Positions 43,682 through 51,644 of a DNA stretch of 64,000 bases are shown piece after piece (the stretch's first letter is position 1; each line of letters begins with the position of its first letter). The DNA is from JALSNL01 sp036479585 (GTDB lineage: Bacteria; Bacteroidota; Ignavibacteria; Ignavibacteriales; Melioribacteraceae), in NCBI GenBank assembly GCA_965224785.1, contig OZ245062.1:4464001-4528000 (forward strand), in the 5' to 3' direction. Under the pieces are notes generated by a model. It did not search any database. It saw only the letters and a program-made list of their open reading frames with translations, and was not told where the DNA came from. Both the position numbers and the translations under genes were made by a program.

Positions 43682-45043
43682 ATGAAAATTCTTGTTATTG
43701 ACGATGATGAAAGTTTAAATAAAGGGATTTGCAGTTTCTTAAATTCAAATAAATTCAATGCTAATAATGCTTCCAATGGGATTGAAGGAATTAAGTTATT
43801 ACAAAAAAATAACTATGATTTAATTTTATCAGATTTGCAAATGCCAGAGATGGGCAGATTAGAATTGTTGGATTATTTAATAAATAATAAAATTACAATT
43901 CCCATAATAATAATGACTGCTTTTTCATCAATTGAAAGTGCTGTTGAGGCAATGAGGAAAGGAGCTGAAGATTATTTAACCAAACCAATTAACTTAAATG
44001 AATTATTAATTAAAATTAAAAAAGTAGTTAAGGCTCAAGCTCTAGTTAAAGAAAATAAAGATTTAAAAAAGAGAATTAACTTTTATGAATTGCCCGAAAT
44101 AATTGGAGAAAGTGAATCGATAAAAGAATTAAAAGATTTGCTAAAAAGAATTTCGAACGATTCATCCGTACCAATTTATATTTATGGTAAAAGTGGAACG
44201 GGCAAAGAATTAGTTGCTCGTAATATTCATTTTATGTCAACAAGAAAAGATAAGCTGTTCACTCCAATAAATTGTGCAACTCTCTCTGATGATTTAATGG
44301 AAAGTGAATTGTTTGGGTATGTTAAAGGAGCATTTACCGGAGCAATCCAAAATAAAATTGGACTACTCGAAAGTAGTACAGGTGGAACTATTTTCTTAGA
44401 TGAAATATGTGAAATGAGTCCAAAAGTACAGGCTAAATTATTACGAGTTCTTCAGGATGGAATAGTTCAGCCAATTGGTTCGAATGAAATGAAAATAGTT
44501 GATGTTAGGGTTATTAGTGCATCGAATCAGAAACTTATTAATTTAGTTGAAGAGAAAAAATTTAGAGAAGATTTATTTTACAGACTAAATGTAATTGAAG
44601 TTGAAGTTCCATCGCTATCTGCAAGAAGAACTGACTTACCACTTTTGATTAAACATTTCTTGCTGAAGTATGGTAAGCCTAATTTAATTTTTACTGATGA
44701 TACACTTGAGATATTGATTAACTATGACTGGCCCGGAAATATCAGAGAACTGGAAAATTTAATTAGAATGTTACTTGTAACAAATAACGATAACACAATT
44801 ACTAAAAATCTATTACCCGAGAAATTTATTCTTTCAAAAAAAAATATAACTAAAGAAACTAATTTTATTTATGAAGACTATAAAACGGCATTCAACCATT
44901 CAGTAAATAATTTTGATAAATCTTATTTAGAGTATCATCTAAAGAAAAATAATTTTAATATTTCTAAAACAGCAGAGTCAATTCATTTATCACGCGTATC
45001 GCTTCATAAAAAAAATCAAGAGTATTCTATTATCATTCCTTAA
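43682..45043 (+). CDS. NtrC-family sigma-54-dependent response regulator
   Basis: 453 residues. Receiver domain with the acidic pocket DDD (7-9), phospho-acceptor Asp51 (SDLQMPEM), Thr in MTAFSS and Lys in LTKPI. The AAA+ domain begins near 140: Walker A YGKSGTGKE, the sigma-54 contact loop GAFTGA, Walker B GGTIFLDE, arginine finger FREDLFYRLNV. A Fis-type helix-turn-helix closes the protein (FNISKTAESIHLSRVSLHKK). All parts needed to activate sigma-54 promoters are present. It most likely acts on the promoter at 45267 and perhaps the one at 53647. Confidence 0.94.
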   Translation: MKILVIDDDESLNKGICSFLNSNKFNANNASNGIEGIKLLQKNNYDLILSDLQMPEMGRLELLDYLINNKITIPIIIMTAFSSIESAVEAMRKGAEDYLTKPINLNELLIKIKKVVKAQALVKENKDLKKRINFYELPEIIGESESIKELKDLLKRISNDSSVPIYIYGKSGTGKELVARNIHFMSTRKDKLFTPINCATLSDDLMESELFGYVKGAFTGAIQNKIGLLESSTGGTIFLDEICEMSPKVQAKLLRVLQDGIVQPIGSNEMKIVDVRVISASNQKLINLVEEKKFREDLFYRLNVIEVEVPSLSARRTDLPLLIKHFLLKYGKPNLIFTDDTLEILINYDWPGNIRELENLIRMLLVTNNDNTITKNLLPEKFILSKKNITKETNFIYEDYKTAFNHSVNNFDKSYLEYHLKKNNFNISKTAESIHLSRVSLHKKNQEYSIIIP

Positions 45044-45064
45044 AAATAATTGTATCTTAATAAT

Positions 45065-45133
45065 TTGTCATATTGAAGGAGTTTACCTTTTGAACGACTG
45101 TTCCGAAAGCTTTCGGTGTTCATTCAGAATGAC
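45065..45133. repeat. REP-like palindromic element
   Basis: TGTCATATTGA and TCAGAATGACA ends (9 of 11 paired) around CCGAAAGCTTTCGG, a palindrome also found inside the MITE-like element near 9034. Lies between the sigma-54 regulator and its probable target promoter. Confidence 0.55.
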
Positions 45134-45162
45134 AGACTTAAACATACTATGTCATATTAAAA

Positions 45163-45204
45163 ATTGTTAATCAAAATTAACAACTTCTGTAAACCTGCAT
45201 TTAC
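45163..45204. promoter_or_regulatory. Two dyads upstream of the sigma-54 promoter (possible activator sites)
   Basis: TTGTTAAT-N4-ATTAACAA (45163-45182) and TGTAAA-N6-TTTACA (45187-45204) are both perfect inverted repeats, 60-105 bases before the -24 element, the usual distance for NtrC-type enhancer sites. Confidence 0.5.
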
Positions 45205-45265
45205 ACAATTAAAAATCCCATACCCTTTTTCTTCATTTTCCTAATAGAAACAAATCATTAAAGAT

Positions 45266-45281
45266 AGGCACGGGAATTGCT
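45266..45281 (+). promoter_or_regulatory. Sigma-54 promoter (-24/-12)
   Basis: AGGCACGGGAATTGCT against consensus TGGCACG-N4-TTGCW: only the first base differs. The GG (45267-45268) and GC (45279-45280) have the required 10-base gap. The pseudo-receiver gene starts 35 bases downstream. Confidence 0.85.
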
Positions 45282-45315
45282 TAAATAATGTACCACAAAA
45301 GGAAATTGATTTTAA

Positions 45316-45698
45316 ATGAAATCACTACTAATTGTAATCAAGGAAGAATTTTTATCAAAAGGAATTGCTCTTGCACTTATGGATGATTTCCAAAGTATTC
45401 ATACAACCAAAAATCCTTATGATGCAATTACAATAGTAAAAGAAGAAAAGATAAATATAGTGATTACAGAGCTTGGTTTTGAAACACTTGACTGTAATAG
45501 TTACTTGGAAAAACTAACTAGAGTTGCACCCAAAGGCATAACAGTTATAATAATTAAGATGGAGAAATATCACTAAAAGAGTTATCAAGCGACATAAATA
45601 TAGTTATTCAGCAAAAACCAATCTCTGTGCTAAACATAAAAAAAAAAATAAAATCATTAAAAGAAAATACAATTCAATTAAACAAAGGAGAAAAATAA
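45316..45698 (+). pseudogene. Degenerate receiver-domain gene with a frameshift
   Basis: The frame from ATG 45316 reads a receiver-like fold (LLIVIKEEFLSKGIALALMDDF...INIVITELGFETLD) and stops at 45576. The reading continues in the next frame from about 45559 with GEISLKELSSDINIVIQQKP and ISVLNIKKKIKSLKEN, ending at 45698 next to the following gene. The acidic pocket is missing (VIKEE for VDDDE) and the expected phospho-acceptor Asp is Glu (ITELGF), so even an intact product would not be phosphorylated normally. It is the first gene behind the sigma-54 promoter. A sequencing error is an alternative to true frameshift. Confidence 0.65.
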
Positions 45699-45699
45699 T

Positions 45700-47064
45700 A
45701 TGAAACGATTATTCACAATTATTATAGCAATCATTTTATGTTTATTCACATCAACACTATTTAGTCAGAATTTTAACAAAGCAGATTTTAATCCTAAAGT
45801 AGAAAATGGTAAGGTTGTAACAGCTTCACAAATATTATTAAACAAAAAACTTACAAGTGTTTTAGGACAAGTTTGGGTTCCTTCAAATTGGGTGGATGAA
45901 ACGAGACAAACTTATAAATATACAGATGCCGGATTAATGTCAGAAGTAAAACATCAAAAAATAGAAAACTCAGAATGGAAAACAAAAATGGAAAAGCTAT
46001 TTGATTTTAATGAAAATAGCCAAGCAGCAGTATTTATTATGTTGATGTATGAGGATGATGGAAGTATTGCTTATGGAACTAAATGGGAATATGCTTATTC
46101 AGAGAATAAGATAGTTGAAGATATAAAATCTGATTGGGATGTTGATGGTGGAGTATGGGAGATAAACAATAAGCAAGAATATGAATATACTAATGAACTT
46201 GTTACCAAAATAACAGAATACCGCTACTTGATTTCAAGTTGGGCTCTCTCTAAACAATATACTTTTACTTATGATGCTCAAGAAAGAGAGATTGAAGAAT
46301 TAACTGAAGAATGGGATGTAAACGAAAATGTTTTGGTGAATTCTTATATTATAACAACACAATACCATCAAAACAAACTAATTAGCAGAAGGGAAGAAAA
46401 AGCTTGGGATGTTGACAATCAACAATGGAGCGTAGGCAATTATTATTTGTTTGAATATGAATACGACTCTAATGGGAATTGTATAGAGGATATGTCAACT
46501 ATGGCAATTGAGTTTCCCGGATATTCTATGAAGACAAAAAGTAAAACACAATCTGAATATGATTCTAATAATTATTTAATTGAGGATTTAGATTTTACTT
46601 GGGATGAGAATACATCTGTATGGGGTGAATTAGAAAAATCTGAATATACAAATGATGTGGAAGGGCAGCCTTTAATTGTGATAATTTATAATAAATTACC
46701 TGGTAGTTGGGATTATTCTGAAAAACATATTTATAATTATGATGGTGCAGTAGATGTTGAATCAGATGAAATAAATATTCCAGAGACATTTAATCTTTCT
46801 CAAAATTATCCAAATCCTTTTAATCCAAGCACAACAATAAAATATTCTGTTCCGGTAGATGCAAACTTTGCTTCAAGAACAAATGTAATAATAAAAGTTT
46901 ATGATGCCCTAGGGAAAGAAGTTGCAACACTGGTTAATGATGCGAAGCAACCAGGTTATTATGAAGTAGAATTTAATGCATCAAAACTAACAAGTGGAGT
47001 TTATTTTTATACACTTAGCAGTGGAAATAATTTACTAACAGAAAAATGTTTGTTAGTGAAATAA
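45700..47064 (+). CDS. Secreted protein with T9SS C-terminal sorting domain
   Basis: 454 residues. Signal peptide (LFTIIIAIILCLFTSTLFSQ), then a body of repeated beta units with patterns such as YKYTDAGLMSEVKHQ, FTYDAQEREIEEL, YEYDSNGNCIED, rich in Tyr, Trp and Asp and similar in rhythm to YD-type repeat proteins. The last ~85 residues are the sorting domain: FNLSQNYPNPFNPSTTIKYS, VYDALGKEVATLV, GVYFYTLSSG. It is exported and attached to or released from the cell surface. A ribosome site (AAAGGAG) overlaps the end of the receiver gene, so the two are one transcript under sigma-54 control. Confidence 0.85.
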   Translation: MKRLFTIIIAIILCLFTSTLFSQNFNKADFNPKVENGKVVTASQILLNKKLTSVLGQVWVPSNWVDETRQTYKYTDAGLMSEVKHQKIENSEWKTKMEKLFDFNENSQAAVFIMLMYEDDGSIAYGTKWEYAYSENKIVEDIKSDWDVDGGVWEINNKQEYEYTNELVTKITEYRYLISSWALSKQYTFTYDAQEREIEELTEEWDVNENVLVNSYIITTQYHQNKLISRREEKAWDVDNQQWSVGNYYLFEYEYDSNGNCIEDMSTMAIEFPGYSMKTKSKTQSEYDSNNYLIEDLDFTWDENTSVWGELEKSEYTNDVEGQPLIVIIYNKLPGSWDYSEKHIYNYDGAVDVESDEINIPETFNLSQNYPNPFNPSTTIKYSVPVDANFASRTNVIIKVYDALGKEVATLVNDAKQPGYYEVEFNASKLTSGVYFYTLSSGNNLLTEKCLLVK

Positions 47065-47166
47065 AATGGCAACCTAAATTAAGTATTTATAAATTATTTT
47101 TCCTTGTAGTCTAATTAAAATTTGATACATTTTGATAATAAAAAAATTAAATTACGGAGAAAAATA

Positions 47167-48375
47167 ATGCAGTCCAAAGACTATATTGATTTAGAAGATA
47201 AATACGGAGCACATAACTATCATCCGCTTCCAGTAGTGCTTTCTAAAGGGGAAGGTGTTTATTTATGGGATGTTGAAGGGAAAAAATATTATGATTTTCT
47301 TTCAGCTTATTCTGCCGTAAATCAAGGTCATTGTCATCCTAAAATTGTTGATGCCTTAGTTGAACAATCTAAAACACTAACTCTTACTTCAAGAGCATTT
47401 TTTAATGATGCACTTGGGCCTTATGAAAAATATATAACAGAATATTTTGGTTACGATAAAGTACTTCCAATGAACTCCGGAGCGGAAGCTGATGAAACAG
47501 CAATTAAACTTTGCAGACGCTGGGGATATGATAAAAAAGGAATTCCAGAAAATGAAGCAAAGATAATTGTTTGTGATGGAAATTTTCATGGTAGAACAAT
47601 TACAATAATTTCTATGTCAAGTGATCCTGATTCATACAAAGGGTTTGGTCCTTACACACCTGGCTTTGTAACAATTCCATATAATGATTTGGATGCATTA
47701 GAAAGAGAACTTTCAGATCCAAACGTTGCAGGATTTTTAGTTGAACCGATTCAAGGTGAAGCAGGTGTTTATGTTCCTGAAGATGGTTACTTAAAGAAAG
47801 CTTATGATTTATGTAAAGCAAAAAATGTTCTTTTTATTGCAGATGAAGTTCAAACTGGAATTGCAAGAACTGGAAAACTTCTTGCTTGCGATCATGAAAA
47901 TGTAAGAGCAGATATTCTAATACTTGGGAAAGCCTTATCTGGCGGGGTGTTGCCGGTTTCTGCTGTACTTGCTGATGACGAAATTATGATGGTTATAAAA
48001 CCAGGAGAACATGGTTCTACTTTTGGTGGCAATCCTGTTGCTTGTAAAGTTGCCATTGCTGCTCTTGAAGTTGTGAAGGATGAAAAACTTGCTGAACGAG
48101 CAGAAGAACTTGGCAAACTTTTCCGCTCCGAATTAGAAAAACTAAATTCAGATATGATAGAGTTAGTTAGAGGCAAGGGACTACTAAACGCAATTGTAAT
48201 TAAACCGTCAAACGGAAAAGAAGCTTGGGATGTTTGTTTGAAAATGAAAGAGAATGGATTGCTTGCTAAACCAACACATCAACATATAATTAGGTTTGCT
48301 CCTCCTTTGGTAATAACAGAAGAAGAAATAATGGATGCAATTTCTATTATTAAAAAATCTCTTAAAGAAGTTTAA
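47167..48375 (+). CDS. rocD: Ornithine aminotransferase
   Basis: 402 residues from ATG 47167 (ACGGAG upstream); an earlier start at 47122 adds 15 residues without a ribosome site. A class-III PLP aminotransferase with the ornithine-type N terminus DKYGAHNYHPLPVVLSKGEG, ADEVQTGIARTG for PLP, the Schiff-base lysine in LILGKALSGG, and HGSTFGGNPVA. It converts ornithine to glutamate semialdehyde. A terminator hairpin follows; 180 bases of its 3' end are repeated at 49302. Confidence 0.93.
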   Translation: MQSKDYIDLEDKYGAHNYHPLPVVLSKGEGVYLWDVEGKKYYDFLSAYSAVNQGHCHPKIVDALVEQSKTLTLTSRAFFNDALGPYEKYITEYFGYDKVLPMNSGAEADETAIKLCRRWGYDKKGIPENEAKIIVCDGNFHGRTITIISMSSDPDSYKGFGPYTPGFVTIPYNDLDALERELSDPNVAGFLVEPIQGEAGVYVPEDGYLKKAYDLCKAKNVLFIADEVQTGIARTGKLLACDHENVRADILILGKALSGGVLPVSAVLADDEIMMVIKPGEHGSTFGGNPVACKVAIAALEVVKDEKLAERAEELGKLFRSELEKLNSDMIELVRGKGLLNAIVIKPSNGKEAWDVCLKMKENGLLAKPTHQHIIRFAPPLVITEEEIMDAISIIKKSLKEV

Positions 48376-48385
48376 AATATATTTA

Positions 48386-48429
48386 TATAGCTTGCTAAAA
48401 AGGTATAAGAAAACCTATAGCAAGCTATA
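48386..48429. terminator. Hairpin terminator after rocD
   Basis: Arms TATAGCTTGCTA (48386-48397) and TAGCAAGCTATA (48418-48429) with an inner AGGT/ACCT stem, between converging genes. Confidence 0.75.
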
Positions 48430-48444
48430 CATAATAATATAAGA

Positions 48445-48648
48445 CTAATTACTAAATATTTCTATTGTAGGAATTAATTTCTCATCAATAAAAATTCTAT
48501 CTGCATCTTCTGTTGCTGTAATTTTAAAAACTCTAATATTTGAATCACCATTATTCTTCCAATCCGAAGCCATTTTTTTTGCATCTTCAATTATGGGAAA
48601 GTGTTTTGTGTTCTGATCGCTAATTACATGATAACAAGAATGTTCCAT
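48445..48648 (-). CDS. Small protein behind a Fur box
   Basis: 67 residues, MEHSCYHVISDQNTKHFPII..., with a predicted alpha-beta pattern (EDAKKMASDWKNNGDSNIRVFKITATEDADRIFI). Soluble, one cysteine, no known family. A near-perfect Fur box lies about 100 bases upstream, and the fur gene itself is next, so it is probably iron-repressed. The ATG has AGGAG in a good position (TTAGGAGATTATC). Confidence 0.6.
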   Translation of the reverse strand: MEHSCYHVISDQNTKHFPIIEDAKKMASDWKNNGDSNIRVFKITATEDADRIFIDEKLIPTIEIFSN

Positions 48649-48743
48649 GATAATCTCCTAAAAATTATTAGTAATGATATTATTTAATTATAAGCAAATG
48701 CCTATTTGTTTTAGAATAATATTTTAATGATTAATTTATATTT

Positions 48744-48762
48744 AATAATGAAAATCATTATC
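48744..48762. promoter_or_regulatory. Fur box
   Basis: AATAATGAAAATCATTATC matches GATAATGATAATCATTATC at 17 of 19 positions. It lies in front of the 67-residue gene at 48445-48648, just beyond the end of fur. Confidence 0.8.
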
Positions 48763-48779
48763 AGTTAATACAAAAAAAA

Positions 48780-49250
48780 TTAACTTGTCTTACAGTCTTC
48801 ACATGTTCCATAAAATTCAACGATATGATTCTTGATTTCAAAATTGTATTTTTTTGAAAGTCTGTTTTGAATCTTTTTAAATAGGACTACTTCTTTATCT
48901 ATGAAATCTGTGTAATTAATTATTTTTTTACATTCAACACAAATAAGATGATGATGATGCCCAATTCCATCAGGGTGATCAATAAGTTCAAAGCGAGCTT
49001 TCCCTTCTCCAAAATCAAATTTATGAACTAAACCTAAATTAACTAGTAAATCCAATGTTCTATAAACAGTAGTAATACCAATTGAGGGATACTTTTTATG
49101 AACACTAAAGTAAATTTCTTCAATGCTTGGGTGGTTATTATTTTGGGCAAGAATACTAATTATTTCTTTACGAGGTGCAGTTAATCTGTAGCCATGTTTT
49201 GCAAAATATTGATAGAGGGAATCATTTGTAACTATTGTTTTTTTCATCAC
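48780..49250 (-). CDS. fur: Fur-family metal-responsive repressor
   Basis: 156 residues. Winged-helix part GYRLTAPRKEIISILAQNNNHPSIEEIYFSVHKKYPSIGITTVYRTLDLLVNLGLVHKF in pattern, the metal site HHHHLICVECKKI, and a C-terminal CEDC zinc knuckle (GTCEDCKTS). The family includes Fur, Zur and PerR; the perfect Fur-like boxes here and the residue set favour an iron sensor, but Zur or PerR is not excluded. A 15/19 Fur-like box lies just before its start (49265-49283), suggesting autoregulation. Confidence 0.9.
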   Translation of the reverse strand: MMKKTIVTNDSLYQYFAKHGYRLTAPRKEIISILAQNNNHPSIEEIYFSVHKKYPSIGITTVYRTLDLLVNLGLVHKFDFGEGKARFELIDHPDGIGHHHHLICVECKKIINYTDFIDKEVVLFKKIQNRLSKKYNFEIKNHIVEFYGTCEDCKTS

Positions 49251-49264
49251 ATTTATAATGTAAT

Positions 49265-49283
49265 GAAAATGAAAACTATTATC
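49265..49283. promoter_or_regulatory. Fur-like box upstream of fur
   Basis: GAAAATGAAAACTATTATC matches the 19-base Fur consensus at 15 positions and lies about 15 bases before the fur start. Confidence 0.5.
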
Positions 49284-49301
49284 AATAAAATAATTTTAAG
49301 A

Positions 49302-49493
49302 ATTAAATTAAAACCATCAAACAGAAAAGAAGCTTAGGGTGTTTGTGTGAAAATGAAAGAGAATGGATTGCTAGCTAAACCAACACATCAACATATAATT
49401 AGGTTTGCTCCTTCTTTGGTAATAACAGAAGAAGAAATATTAGATTCTATTTCTATTATTAAAAAATCTATTGAAGAAGTATTGAATAGTTAG
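49302..49493 (+). pseudogene. Relic of the 3' end of rocD
   Basis: The frame reads KPSNRKEA, TAG, GVCVKMKENGLLAKPTHQH, then IIRFAPSLVITEEEIL and a stop at 49491, against KPSNGKEAWDVCLKMKENGL... in the intact gene 1.1 kb to the left. Most of the ~170 aligned bases are identical. The Trp codon is TAG, and there is no upstream part, so it cannot be functional. Fur and the small gene lie between the two copies. Confidence 0.9.
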
Positions 49494-49528
49494 ACACTAA
49501 GATAATGTGAGACTTCGAGTTAGAAATT

Positions 49529-50506
49529 TCATAAAATAATATTAAACAAATATCCAGATAGAATTATACAAAGCGTAACCACACCAAAAAATATTCCAAT
49601 TAATTTTAACGTCATTACTTTTTTCAAGAGCATTGCTTCCGGAAAGGAAAGCCCAACAACTCCCATCATAAAAGCTATAGCAGTTCCGAGCGGAATTCCT
49701 TTAGAAACTAATACTTGAACAATTGGTAAAATACCTGAAGCACCGGAATACATTGGAACAGCAAGGATGGTTGCAATTGGAACGGCAAAGAGGTTATGTT
49801 TACCCATATATTGTTCAAAGAAACCTTCGGGAATGTATCCGTGCATTAACCCACCTATTGCAAGACCAATAATAACATAGGGAAGAATACCTTTTAATAT
49901 TTTTAGAACGTCATTCCAAATAATAGGTAATCTTTTAACTAAAGATTGTTTCTCATTGTGGAAAGTATATTGTTCTCGTTGAGCAGTTTGTAAAACTCCT
50001 TTTACCCAATCGGTTAAGTAGCGTTCTAAATTTAATTTTTGTAAAATTATTCCAGAAACTGTACCAAGTAAAATTCCGCTCACCACATAAATTGCTGTTA
50101 TCTTTAACCCAAACAGTCCTATGAACAAACCTATTGCAACTTCGTTTACTAATGGTGAAGTAACTAAAAATGCAAATGTAACTCCAAGTGGAATACCACC
50201 TTTTACAAAACCAATAAAAAGTGGAACAGATGAACAAGAACAGAAAGGCGTAACTGCCCCAAACAAACTTGCCATCAAATATTCAAATCCGTAAAGTTTA
50301 TTTCTGGAAAGAAAGTTTTTTACTTTATCAATTGGGAAGTAACTATTTATAACTCCCATTAGGAATATTACTACAACAAGAAGTAATAATATTTTTGTTG
50401 TATCATGAATGAAAAAATTAAGAGCTTCTGCTAAATGACTATCAGTTTCTAATTTTAGAAAATCAAAAACCAACCAATCTGCTATTTGTTGAATCCAGTC
50501 AAACAT
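49529..50506 (-). CDS. Predicted permease (ArsP/DUF318 family)
   Basis: 325 residues with about eight membrane helices. The conserved loop TPFCSCSSVPLFIGFVKGGIPLGVTFAFLVTSPLVNE near residue 90 and its mirror in the second half (VPMYSGASGILPIVQVLVSKGIPLGTAIAFMMG) define the DUF318/ArsP permease family, which includes organoarsenical and possibly other metalloid exporters. It abuts the arsC stop directly and belongs to the arsenic operon. The substrate is inferred from context. Confidence 0.85.
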   Translation of the reverse strand: MFDWIQQIADWLVFDFLKLETDSHLAEALNFFIHDTTKILLLLVVVIFLMGVINSYFPIDKVKNFLSRNKLYGFEYLMASLFGAVTPFCSCSSVPLFIGFVKGGIPLGVTFAFLVTSPLVNEVAIGLFIGLFGLKITAIYVVSGILLGTVSGIILQKLNLERYLTDWVKGVLQTAQREQYTFHNEKQSLVKRLPIIWNDVLKILKGILPYVIIGLAIGGLMHGYIPEGFFEQYMGKHNLFAVPIATILAVPMYSGASGILPIVQVLVSKGIPLGTAIAFMMGVVGLSFPEAMLLKKVMTLKLIGIFFGVVTLCIILSGYLFNIIL

Positions 50507-50923
50507 TTATTTAAGTTTGTTTTGATAAAACTTAAAGAATTCAATGAATATTTCATTTCTAATTTTTCTAAACTCATTTGTTATTTCTTCATCTGTTCCA
50601 GTTGCATCAGCCGGATCTTCAAAGCCAATATGAAGTCTATGTTTTACTTTACCAGTAAACAATGGACAGCTTTCTTTTGCGTCGCCACAAACAGTAATAA
50701 CATAATCAAACTCACTAGTTAAAAATTTATTAATTGATTGGGGAAAGTTAGAGCTTAGATCAATACCCAGCTCGTTCATTACTTGAATTGCTTTTGGATG
50801 GACAGCTTCGCTTGGTTTAGTTCCCGCCGAGTAAACTTCCAAATCATCTCCAAATACTTTTAGAAATCCTTCTGCCATTTGACTTCGGCAAGAGTTGCCA
50901 GTACATAAAATTAATATTTTCAT
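50507..50923 (-). CDS. arsC: Arsenate reductase (thioredoxin-coupled, LMW-phosphatase type)
   Basis: 138 residues. P-loop CTGNSCRSQ (Cys7-x5-Arg13), then VCGDAKESCPLF with Cys79 and Cys86, the triple-cysteine relay of S. aureus-type ArsC, and DPADATG near 104 for the general acid. It reduces arsenate to arsenite with electrons from thioredoxin, plausibly the small thioredoxin encoded next upstream. It is directly followed by the permease gene. Confidence 0.93.
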   Translation of the reverse strand: MKILILCTGNSCRSQMAEGFLKVFGDDLEVYSAGTKPSEAVHPKAIQVMNELGIDLSSNFPQSINKFLTSEFDYVITVCGDAKESCPLFTGKVKHRLHIGFEDPADATGTDEEITNEFRKIRNEIFIEFFKFYQNKLK

Positions 50924-50938
50924 TTAGTTTAATCTCTA

Positions 50939-51175
50939 TTACTTTAGAAAATTTAAAATTTCTTCTTTTGAAGGAACTCTGCCTTTTATAAATATTTCTT
51001 CGTCTATTACTACCGCTGGAGTTGATAGAATATTATATTGCATTATTTCCTCAATATCGTCAACCTTGATGATGGAAGCATCAATATTATTTTCTTTTAC
51101 AACTTCTTCTATAACAGCAATAGTTTGCGTACACTTGGCACAACATGTTCCAAGAATTTTAATTACTTTATGCAT
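50939..51175 (-). CDS. Small thioredoxin-like protein
   Basis: 78 residues, the short thioredoxin form called 'redox-active disulfide protein 2'. The active site is CCAKC (Cys12-x2-Cys15), and STPAVVIDEEIFIKGRVPSKEEI carries the cis-Pro loop and the C-terminal helix. In the arsenic operon between arsR and arsC, it may recycle the reductase. Such genes are common in ars clusters of anaerobes and Bacteroidota. Confidence 0.85.
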   Translation of the reverse strand: MHKVIKILGTCCAKCTQTIAVIEEVVKENNIDASIIKVDDIEEIMQYNILSTPAVVIDEEIFIKGRVPSKEEILNFLK

Positions 51176-51231
51176 ATCCTATTTCCTTTGTATATCGTAA
51201 ATAAACGATTTAATTGTTATAAAAATATTTG

Positions 51232-51537
51232 CTAGCTAAAAAATTTAGTGAATATTTTTTTTGCTTTCTTCCAATTTTTTTCATCAATACAATATTTGAT
51301 TTTTGGTGGTTTTAATTCACCATCAATTAAACCAGCATCTTTTAACTCTTTCAAGTGTTGCGAAATTGTTGATTGTGCTAAAGGAAAGACTTCTACCAAA
51401 TCTCCTGTAAAACAACATGATTGATTTTCTAAATGTTTTAATATTTCAATACGAGTTGGATGACCAAGTGCCTTAGCAAAACGAGCCAACTCTTCAGTAT
51501 CTTTTTTGTATGTTATATTTTCTATAGTTCTTTTCAT
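51232..51537 (-). CDS. arsR: ArsR-family repressor
   Basis: 101 residues. Winged helix: ARFAKALGHPTRIEILKHLENQSCCFTGDLVEVFPLAQSTISQHLKELKDAGLIDGE in pattern. The cysteines of QSCCF near residue 43 are where arsenic- or metal-sensing ligands sit in several ArsR proteins. It heads the operon arsR - thioredoxin - arsC - permease and probably represses it until arsenite binds. Confidence 0.9.
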   Translation of the reverse strand: MKRTIENITYKKDTEELARFAKALGHPTRIEILKHLENQSCCFTGDLVEVFPLAQSTISQHLKELKDAGLIDGELKPPKIKYCIDEKNWKKAKKIFTKFFS

Positions 51538-51644
51538 AGCCTATCGCAAATATACGATTGAAAAATATAAAACGCAATAAACTATTTCATTTAGATTGAA
51601 TTGATATAATCTCATGTGTAATAATTAAGAATGAGATAGATAAA

